Source: Pseudomonadota bacterium
GTDB lineage: Bacteria > Pseudomonadota > Alphaproteobacteria > Rhizobiales > Xanthobacteraceae
Assembly (NCBI GenBank): GCA_023391175.1
Contig: JAEWBL010000408.1
Location: 1 to 6,184, forward strand
Length of the DNA: 6,184 nt
Reading direction: 5' to 3'
The position numbers and the translations under genes were made by a program. The notes under the pieces are model-generated. The model was not told where the DNA came from. It saw nothing but the letters and a program-made list of their open reading frames with translations, and did no database searches. Numbering within the stretch: the first letter of the stretch is position 1; each line of letters starts with the position of its first letter. Positions 1 through 5,215 of the stretch are shown in pieces.

Positions 1-1975
1 AGACCGGGATGTTGGCCATGGGGCCCGGCCGGTAGGGCGCGACGAGGGCCACGATGTCCTCGATGCGGTCGGCCTTCATGTCCACGAGGGCGCGGCGCAT
101 GCCCGCGCTTTCCACCTGGAACACGCCCACCGTCTCGCCCTTGCCGAGCATGTGGTAGGTCTTGGCGTCGTCCAGCGGGATCTTGGAAATATCGAGATCG
201 ATGCCCCGCTGGTGGACCAGCTTCACCGCCTTCTCGATGGTGGTGAGCGTCTTCAGGCCGAGGAAGTCGAACTTCACGAGGCCGGCCTGCTCCACCCATT
301 TCATGTTGTACTGGGTGACCGGCATATCGGACTTCGGATCGCGATACAGTGGCACCAGCTCATGGAGCTGGCGGTCGCCGATCACGATGCCCGCCGCGTG
401 GGTGGAGGCGTGGCGGTTCAGCCCCTCCAGCTTCACCGCGATGTCGAAGGCGCGCTTGACCACCTCTTCCTGGTCGCGCGCCGCCTGGAGGCGCGGCTCG
501 TCCTCGATGGCCTGCTTCAGGGTGACGGGATTGGCCGGGTTCTGCGGCCCGAGCTTGCACAGCTTGTCCACCTGCCCATAGGGCATCTCCAGCACGCGCC
601 CCACGTCGCGCAGCACGCCGCGCGCCTGGAGCGTACCGAAGGTGATGATCTGGGCCACCTGCGCGCGGCCGTAGCGCTCCTGCACGTAGCGGATCACCTC
701 GTCGCGGCGCTCCTGACAGAAGTCCACGTCGAAGTCGGGCATGGACACGCGGTCCGGGTTCAGGAAGCGCTCGAACAGGAGGCCGAACCGGAGGGGGTCG
801 AGGTCGGTGATCTGAAGCGAATAGGCCACCAGCGAGCCGGCGCCCGAGCCGCGCCCCGGCCCCACCGGAATGTCGTGCGCCTTGGCCCACTTGATGAAGT
901 CCGACACGATGAGGAAGTAGCCGGGGAACTTCATCTTGGTGATGACCGAGACCTCATAGGCGAGGCGCTCGTGATAAGCGGCCTCGTCCAGTCCCGGCGC
1001 CGGCCCGTGCTTGGCGAGACGGGCCGCGAGTCCCTCCTCCGCCTGCCGCTTCAATTCTGCGGCCTCTGCCTCCAGCGGGTCGGAACCCTCGGCCTTCTCG
1101 TCCGCCGTGGTGAAGCGCGGCAGGATGGGCTTCACCGTTCGCACGCGATAGGCGCAGCGCTTGGCGATCTCCACCGTGTTGGCGGTCGCCTCGGGCAGAT
1201 CGGCGAACAATTCCAGCATCTCGGCGCGGGCCTTGAAGCGGTGCTCCGCCGTCAGCCGCCGCCGGTCGCCTTCCGAGAGCAGCCGGCCCTCTGCGATGGC
1301 AAGGAGGCCGTCATGGGCCTCATAGTCCGACTTCGCCGCGAAGAAGGGCTCGTTGGCGGCAACCAGCGGAATGCCCTTGGCATAGGCGAGATCAAGCAGC
1401 GCCGGCTCGGCCAGCCGTTCAGGATCGGTGTCGTGGCGCTGCACCTCCACATAAAGCCGGTCGCCGAAGAGGGATGCCAGCAGATCCAGCCGGTCCGCCG
1501 CCATCTCCGGATGCCCGCCGACGATGGCCCGGTCCAACGGCCCCGACGGACCGCCCGTTAGGCAGATAAGGCCGGCATTCGCCTCAGCCAGCCACTCGGG
1601 CAGGATGCGCGGCTCGTCCTCGCTCGCAGTTTCGAGGAAGGAGCGCGAGACGAGGCGCATGAGGTTGCGCCAGCCGGCGTCATTCTGGGCCAGCAGCACC
1701 ACGCGCGGCTTCTTCGGCCGCAGACCGCCGCGCGGCCCGGCCGGCTCCGGCAGATCGAGCGCCAGCGACACGCCGGGGATGGGCTGAATGCCCGATCCCG
1801 ACATCTTTTCTGAAAACTCCAGCGCGCCGAAGAGATTGCCGGTGTCGGTCAGGGCGATGGCCGGCTGGTAGTCCGCCTTCGCCAAATCCGCCAGCTTGCC
1901 GACGGAGAGGGCCCCCTCCAGCAGCGAATAGGAGGAATGGACATGCAGGTGGATGAAGCCGGGATCGGTGGACAT
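1..1975 (-). CDS. dnaE: DNA polymerase III subunit alpha, N-terminal 658 codons (gene continues past left edge)
   Basis: This is the catalytic subunit of the replicative DNA polymerase III, which extends both strands at the fork together with the beta clamp. The visible part starts with a PHP domain (about residues 1-285; motif HLHVHSSYSLLEGA at 9-22), followed by the polymerase core. GPGRGSGAGS lies at 372-381 and PDFDVDF at 413-419. D416 and D418 match the first two catalytic aspartates (E. coli D401/D403). VKFDFLGL gives D570, matching E. coli D555, so the full metal-binding triad is present. The frame leaves the window at RPGPMANIPV. About 500 C-terminal residues (fingers, clamp-binding region, OB fold, tau-binding tail) would lie outside, judging from the usual length near 1,160. 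The ATG at 1975 is chosen because the PHP motif begins 8 residues later and no upstream in-frame ATG was found. No strong Shine-Dalgarno precedes it. The sequence resembles DnaE1 rather than the error-prone DnaE2/ImuC, but that distinction is less certain. Confidence 0.97.
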   Translation of the reverse strand, partial: MSTDPGFIHLHVHSSYSLLEGALSVGKLADLAKADYQPAIALTDTGNLFGALEFSEKMSGSGIQPIPGVSLALDLPEPAGPRGGLRPKKPRVVLLAQNDAGWRNLMRLVSRSFLETASEDEPRILPEWLAEANAGLICLTGGPSGPLDRAIVGGHPEMAADRLDLLASLFGDRLYVEVQRHDTDPERLAEPALLDLAYAKGIPLVAANEPFFAAKSDYEAHDGLLAIAEGRLLSEGDRRRLTAEHRFKARAEMLELFADLPEATANTVEIAKRCAYRVRTVKPILPRFTTADEKAEGSDPLEAEAAELKRQAEEGLAARLAKHGPAPGLDEAAYHERLAYEVSVITKMKFPGYFLIVSDFIKWAKAHDIPVGPGRGSGAGSLVAYSLQITDLDPLRFGLLFERFLNPDRVSMPDFDVDFCQERRDEVIRYVQERYGRAQVAQIITFGTLQARGVLRDVGRVLEMPYGQVDKLCKLGPQNPANPVTLKQAIEDEPRLQAARDQEEVVKRAFDIAVKLEGLNRHASTHAAGIVIGDRQLHELVPLYRDPKSDMPVTQYNMKWVEQAGLVKFDFLGLKTLTTIEKAVKLVHQRGIDLDISKIPLDDAKTYHMLGKGETVGVFQVESAGMRRALVDMKADRIEDIVALVAPYRPGPMANIPV

Positions 1976-2124
1976 GAAGCTCGGGGCGCCGTTCGCAGAG
2001 CGTGGATTCGTTCTCCCATAAGGTAGCCCCGATTGCCGCGCAGAGAAGAGTGTGCAGCATCCATGCCCGCTATCCTCCGCCAGTCGTGGTCGTATGCTGT
2101 CGGGCGCAGCAGGATGGAGCCGGC
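1976..2124. promoter_or_regulatory. Divergent intergenic region between dnaE and the EamA-type gene
   Basis: These 149 bp separate two divergently transcribed genes, so promoters for both probably lie here. I could not identify a convincing -35/-10 pair in either direction. On the minus strand a TACCTT/TTATGG stretch near 2015-2027 is a possible -10 region for dnaE, but the matching -35 position is poor. On the plus strand TATCCT (2071) and TATGCT (2092) resemble -10 boxes without good -35 partners. One GANTC site (GATTC, 2005-2009) lies 30 bp upstream of the dnaE start. The promoter role is inferred from gene orientation only. Confidence 0.4.
2111..2119 (+). promoter_or_regulatory. Ribosome binding site that fixes the EamA-type gene start
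   Basis: AGGATGGAG contains AGGA and GGAG. The GGAG (2116-2119) lies 5 nt before the ATG at 2125. The same frame is open back to an ATG at 2002, but this site, and the fact that the first membrane helix begins only 8 residues after 2125, favour the downstream start. Confidence 0.6.
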
Positions 2125-2562
2125 ATGACGCGGTCGCTTCTCGCCAATTGGGTGTTCTGGGCCGTCCTCTCGGCCGCCTTCGCGGCTCTCACGGCCATCT
2201 TCGCTAAGGTCGGCGTGGCGGGGGTCGATTCGGACTTCGCGACGCTGATCCGCACCGTCGTCATCCTCGCGCTGGTGGCCGCCATCGCCTTCGCGCGCGG
2301 GGCGTGGCAGCCGGTGGCCGAGGTGCCGGGGCGCACATGGCTTTTCCTGCTGCTGTCGGGACTCGCCACCGGCGCGTCGTGGCTGTGCTACTTCCGCGCG
2401 CTGAAGATGGGCGATGCGGCTCGGGTGGCGCCGGTGGACAAGCTCAGCGTGGTGCTGGTCGCCGTATTCGGCGTGATCTTCCTGGGGGAGAAGCTCTCGG
2501 CGGTGGCGGCGCTGGGCGTCGCGCTCATCGCCACTGGGGCTGTGCTGGTGGCGCTCGGCTGA
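2125..2562 (+). CDS. Small EamA-family (drug/metabolite transporter superfamily) membrane protein, five helices
   Basis: The product is a 145-residue inner-membrane protein with five predicted hydrophobic helices at about 9-27, 40-58, 71-90, 104-120 and 124-144. The stretch from YFRALKMGDAARVAPVDK (89-106) through the fourth helix to GEKL (121-124) is typical of single EamA domains. Most EamA transporters have two such domains (ten helices, near 300 residues). This one is a natural half-size protein of the kind placed in the five-helix bacterial/archaeal branch of the superfamily, not an obvious truncation, since both ends look intact. Substrate is unknown; family members export or import small metabolites and cannot be told apart by sequence alone. 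It probably works as a dimer (inference). It is transcribed away from dnaE and towards thiL, with no functional tie to either apparent. Confidence is high that it is a real membrane protein and moderate for the transport role. Confidence 0.88.
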   Translation: MTRSLLANWVFWAVLSAAFAALTAIFAKVGVAGVDSDFATLIRTVVILALVAAIAFARGAWQPVAEVPGRTWLFLLLSGLATGASWLCYFRALKMGDAARVAPVDKLSVVLVAVFGVIFLGEKLSAVAALGVALIATGAVLVALG

Positions 2563-2571
2563 GGGCGGCCT

Positions 2572-3567
2572 TCAGAAGTGGCTGTAGCTGCCACTGCCGA
2601 GGTCGAGCGGATGGCCGCCGGCATCCGTCACGTCGAGGCCGGAGCCTTGCCGCGTCTCGCCGATCAGGGCCACGGGCACACCCGCCTGAGCTGCCTCAAG
2701 GGTGAACTGGGGCACGGCCGAATGGGGCACGCAGGCGAGGATCTCGTAATCGTCCCCGCCCGAAAGGGCGACGGCAAGCAGGCCCGGATCGGCCTTCACC
2801 GCCGCGGCAGCCGCGGCCGAGAGGGGCACGCGCCGCGCCTCCACCTTGCCGCCGCAGCCGGAGGCCGCGAGCATCTTGGCGAGATCGCCCGCGAGACCGT
2901 CGGACACATCCATGGCGGAAGCCGCATGCCGCCGCAGCACCTGGGCGAGCGCGAGGCGCGGCTGCGGGTTCAGATAGCGATCCAGCAGATGCGCGCGCTG
3001 CTCGCCGGACAAACCGGCGAAGGCCGGCGCATCGCCGTCCTGCCGCAGCCTCAGACCGAGCGCGGCATCGCCGATGGTTCCGGAGACGAAGATGGCCATG
3101 CCCGCCTGCGCCCCCGTCCGCGGCACGAACTCGCCCTTGGGCACCGCGCCCAGCGCCGTGATGGTGATGGTGACGGGGCCGGGCGTGGACACCGTATCGC
3201 CGCCGAGGATGGGGCAGAAAAAGGCGTCCGCATCGGCCCCGAGGCCGGCGGCGAAGGCCTCCATCCACGCATCGGGCGTGCCCTTGGGCAGAGCGATGGC
3301 CATCAGGGCGCCAACCGGCGCGGCGCCCTTGGCAGCGAGGTCGGAGAGGTTCACGCGCAGCGCCTTGCGGGCAATGGCGGCAGGCGGGTCGTCGGGGAAG
3401 AAATGCACCCCGGCCACCACCGCGTCCTTGGTCAGAACGAGATCGCAACCCGGCGGCGGGGAGAGGAGCGCGGCATCGTCCAGAAGGCCGAGCGCGCCCT
3501 GCGACCCGGCGATGGGGCGGAAGTAGCGGGCGATGAAGCGATCTTCGCCCGAGCCGCCGCCCTCCAC
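2572..3567 (-). CDS. thiL: Thiamine-monophosphate kinase
   Basis: ThiL phosphorylates thiamin monophosphate with ATP to give thiamin diphosphate, the active cofactor, in the cytoplasm. From the chosen start the protein has 331 residues, close to the usual length near 325. Family motifs appear in order: GEDRFIARYF near the N-terminus (7-16), the acidic pair in LLDDAALL (D30, D31), TKDAVVAGVHF (46-56), RVNLSDLAAKGA (71-82), GGDT (122-125), DVSDGL (220-225) and SGGDDYEIL (269-277). The aspartates are expected to bind Mg-ATP and substrate as in the AIRS/PurM-like kinase fold. The start is taken as GTG at 3567, one base after the nusB stop (TGA-G-GTG), with AGGGG 8 nt upstream. An in-frame ATG at 3627 would add 20 residues that overlap nusB and do not resemble ThiL. 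It is the last gene of the rib-nusB-thiL run and ends 9 bp from the opposing transporter gene. Confidence 0.96.
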   Translation of the reverse strand: MEGGGSGEDRFIARYFRPIAGSQGALGLLDDAALLSPPPGCDLVLTKDAVVAGVHFFPDDPPAAIARKALRVNLSDLAAKGAAPVGALMAIALPKGTPDAWMEAFAAGLGADADAFFCPILGGDTVSTPGPVTITITALGAVPKGEFVPRTGAQAGMAIFVSGTIGDAALGLRLRQDGDAPAFAGLSGEQRAHLLDRYLNPQPRLALAQVLRRHAASAMDVSDGLAGDLAKMLAASGCGGKVEARRVPLSAAAAAAVKADPGLLAVALSGGDDYEILACVPHSAVPQFTLEAAQAGVPVALIGETRQGSGLDVTDAGGHPLDLGSGSYSHF

Positions 3568-3568
3568 C

Positions 3569-4051
3569 TCAGGCGCCCCTGAATTCGTCGGGCCGCAGCT
3601 CGTGCGCCAGTGCATCGAGAACGGCATTGACCATGCCGGTCTCGTCGCGATCGAGGAAGGCGCCAGCGACGTTCACATATTCGGTGATGACCACGCGGGC
3701 GGGCGGGTCCTTCGCCATCAGCTCGAAGGCGCCGGCACGCAGGACAGCGCGCAGCACCGCCTCGACGCGCTTCAGCGGCCAGCCCTTGGTGAGGGTCCCG
3801 TCCACCAGCGGATCGATCTGCCGCTGGGCGTTCAGCACGCCTTCCACCACCGAGCGGAACAGCCTGCGGTCGGCTTCGGGGAATTCGATGCCTTCCACTT
3901 CCTGCCCGAGCCAGTGGCTCTCGAACTCGGCGAGCACATCGTTAAGGGGCGTCGCGGCAAGGTCCATCTGGTAGAGCGCCTGCACCGCGCCAAGGCGGGC
4001 CGCGCTCTTCTTCATGGGCTTCTGGGGCGCTTCCCTGGACTGATCGCTCAT
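3569..4051 (-). CDS. nusB: Transcription antitermination factor NusB
   Basis: NusB binds boxA RNA together with NusE (ribosomal protein S10) and helps RNA polymerase read through rRNA operons. The 160-residue product is all-helical in character and carries the family landmarks. These are RLGAVQALYQMD near the N-terminus (the arginine-rich boxA-binding helix region), RLFRSVVEGVL, IDPLVDGTL, the VEAVLRAVLRAGAFEL helix, and the C-terminal block ITEYVNVAGAFLDRDETGMV followed by NAVLDALA. E. coli NusB is 139 residues; the extra length here is mostly at the N-terminus and in the middle. The start is set at ATG 4051, 5 nt after the ribH stop, with GGAAG 10 nt upstream. A GTG at 4060 overlaps the ribH stop and would add three residues, but has no well-spaced ribosome site. 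Placement directly after ribH and before thiL is common in Alphaproteobacteria. Confidence 0.95.
   Translation of the reverse strand: MSDQSREAPQKPMKKSAARLGAVQALYQMDLAATPLNDVLAEFESHWLGQEVEGIEFPEADRRLFRSVVEGVLNAQRQIDPLVDGTLTKGWPLKRVEAVLRAVLRAGAFELMAKDPPARVVITEYVNVAGAFLDRDETGMVNAVLDALAHELRPDEFRGA
3576..3580 (-). promoter_or_regulatory. Ribosome binding site for thiL inside the 3' end of nusB
   Basis: AGGGG on the minus strand lies 8 nt before the GTG at 3567 and inside the last codons of nusB. It supports the GTG start over the upstream ATG at 3627 and suggests translational coupling of thiL to nusB. Confidence 0.55.
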
Positions 4052-4056
4052 GACAA

Positions 4057-4548
4057 TCACGCTTCCAGCCGGCGTTTCAGCCGCAGCAGGCTGAGCGCGG
4101 CCTCGGCGGCCCCGCCGCCCTTGTTGCCCTCGGAGACGCGGGCGCGCTCCCAGGCCTGCGCCTCGGTGTCCACGGTGAGGATGCCGTTGCCCACCGGCAG
4201 CGCGTGGGCGAGGCCCAGCTCCATAAGGCCGCGCGCGGATTCGCCGGCCACGATCTCGAAATGGTAGGTCTCGCCGCGAATGACCACGCCGAGGCCGACC
4301 ACCGCATCCACCGGCTCGCCACCCTCTTCGGACGCGGCGATGGCGATCTCGGCAGCGACGGGAATCTCCAGCGCGCCGGGAACGGTGATGACCTCCACCG
4401 CGACACCGGCGGCCTCCAGCACGGCGCGGGCACCGGCGAGGAGTTCGTCGGCCAGCGCCTCGTAATAGCGGCCTTCGACGATGACGACGCGCGCGCCTTC
4501 GAGCGCGGGGTCGGCTTCGACGGCGGTTTCCCTGCGCGTCGTGACCAT
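4057..4548 (-). CDS. ribH: 6,7-dimethyl-8-ribityllumazine synthase
   Basis: This enzyme condenses 5-amino-6-ribitylamino-uracil with 3,4-dihydroxy-2-butanone 4-phosphate to form lumazine, the second-to-last step of riboflavin synthesis. The product has 163 residues, normal for the family. Visible motifs are [10 protein letters not shown] (23-32), where Y28 sits where an aromatic residue stacks on the pyrimidine; VPGALEIP (56-63); and [16 protein letters not shown] (85-100), with H96 matching the catalytic histidine. [11 protein letters not shown] (118-128) and [19 protein letters not shown] (134-152) follow, with R135 matching the phosphate-binding arginine. The family forms pentamers or 60-subunit shells; which applies here cannot be read from sequence. 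The ATG at 4548 has GGAG (4556-4559 on the plus-strand numbering) 7 nt upstream. The gene stands 51 nt after ribE and 5 nt before nusB. Confidence 0.97.
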   Translation of the reverse strand: MVTTRRETAVEADPALEGARVVIVEGRYYEALADELLAGARAVLEAAGVAVEVITVPGALEIPVAAEIAIAASEEGGEPVDAVVGLGVVIRGETYHFEIVAGESARGLMELGLAHALPVGNGILTVDTEAQAWERARVSEGNKGGGAAEAALSLLRLKRRLEA

Positions 4549-4569
4549 GGGCTTTCTCCGAAATCTGAA

Positions 4570-4584
4570 CGGCGCACCGCGCCG
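4570..4584 (-). other. GC-rich hairpin in the ribE-ribH spacer
   Basis: A perfect 6-bp inverted repeat (CGGCGC and GCGCCG) with a 3-nt loop sits in the 51-nt gap between the ribE stop and the ribH start. Read in the direction of transcription it is followed by TTCAGATTTC, which is only partly T-rich. It could be a weak terminator or attenuator, an RNA-processing or stability stem, or chance in GC-rich DNA. The gap is far too short for an FMN riboswitch aptamer. The symmetry is seen directly; any function is inference. Confidence 0.35.
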
Positions 4585-4599
4585 GAATTGGGCGAAGGC

Positions 4600-5214
4600 C
4601 TAGCTGGCCCGCGGGAACTCCGCAAGCCGGGCGGCATAACGGGCCATCAGGTCCGCTTCGAAATTCACCGTGTCCCCCGCCTTTACCCCGCCCCAGGTGG
4701 TGACCGCCAGCGTGTGAGGAATGAGCAGGCAGGAGAAGGTGTTGCCGTTCACCTCATTGACCGTCAGGGAGGTGCCGTCGAGCGCCACGGAGCCCTTGGC
4801 CGCGACGAAGCGCGCCAACCGCTCCGGCACCTCGAACACGAAGCGCGTGGTGGTGCCCAGATCCTCCCGCGACACCACCTTCGCCGTGCAGTCCACATGG
4901 CCGGACACCATGTGCCCGCCCAGTTCGTCACCCATCTTGAGCGAACGTTCGAGATTGATGCGCCGGCCCTCGTCCCAGCCCGCGACCGTGGTGATGGCGA
5001 GCGTCTCCGGCGCGGCATCCACAGTGAAGAGGGTCGCACGGGGCCCGCCCGCCGCCACTGAGGTGACAGTGAGGCACACGCCCGCATGGGCGATGGACGC
5101 GCCGATGTCGATGCCGGCGGCCTCGAAGTCGGTGGCGACGGTGAGGGTCTTCACCTCGCCCTTCGTCTCCACCTTCACGAGGTCGCCCATGTCGGTCACG
5201 ATGCCGGTGAACAT
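4600..5214 (-). CDS. ribE: Riboflavin synthase, alpha subunit
   Basis: Riboflavin synthase dismutates two lumazine molecules into riboflavin and the pyrimidine that RibH uses, the last step of the pathway. The 204-residue product has the expected two tandem lumazine-binding barrels. The first begins MFTGIVTDMG (1-10) and has VCLTV with C47, matching the conserved cysteine of E. coli. The second begins about residue 98 with LGGHMVSGHVDC (98-109) and carries DGTSLTVNEVNG (146-157), parallel to VCLTVTSVAAG in the first barrel. HTLAVTT (167-173) and NFEADLMARY (184-193) close the second domain. The trimer interface would be the C-terminal helix. ATG 5214 is chosen because MFTGIV is the family N-terminus; the frame is open further upstream (to 5277) but only within ribD. 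It follows the ribD stop by one base (TGA-G-ATG), with GGAG 8 nt upstream, so translation is probably coupled. Confidence 0.97.
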   Translation of the reverse strand: MFTGIVTDMGDLVKVETKGEVKTLTVATDFEAAGIDIGASIAHAGVCLTVTSVAAGGPRATLFTVDAAPETLAITTVAGWDEGRRINLERSLKMGDELGGHMVSGHVDCTAKVVSREDLGTTTRFVFEVPERLARFVAAKGSVALDGTSLTVNEVNGNTFSCLLIPHTLAVTTWGGVKAGDTVNFEADLMARYAARLAEFPRAS

Positions 5215-5215
5215 C

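Noticed and set aside
152..1561. A 469-codon open frame on the plus strand opposite dnaE.
   Set aside because: It is codon-aligned antisense to dnaE, where stops appear only opposite TTA, CTA and TCA codons, which are rare in GC-rich genes. The translation is low-complexity and rich in H, R, L and G, and resembles no family. dnaE itself has all catalytic motifs.
2002..2124. A 41-residue N-terminal extension of the EamA-type protein.
   Set aside because: The extra residues look like translated intergenic DNA (several prolines and cysteines, no helix), and a good ribosome site precedes the ATG at 2125.
2577..2595. Inverted repeat AGTGGC/GCCACT just after the EamA-type gene as a terminator.
   Set aside because: The stem is only 6 bp with a 7-nt loop, lies in thiL coding sequence and is not followed by a T-run.
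3158..3176. Short tandem repeat of GTGATG.
   Set aside because: It encodes the alternating V/I-T beta strand of ThiL on the other strand; repeat copy number is too low to mean more.
2578..3582. A 334-codon open frame on the plus strand opposite thiL.
   Set aside because: It is the codon-aligned shadow of thiL, with R/G/H/A-rich translation and no domain; thiL motifs are complete on the other strand.
3568..3627. Upstream ATG start for thiL at 3627.
   Set aside because: It would overlap nusB by about 20 codons and add residues unlike ThiL; the GTG at 3567 is well placed after the nusB stop and has a ribosome site.
4204..5061. A 285-codon open frame on the plus strand crossing ribH, the spacer and ribE.
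   Set aside because: ribH and ribE happen to share the same antisense register, so one shadow frame spans both. The translation has no recognisable domain.
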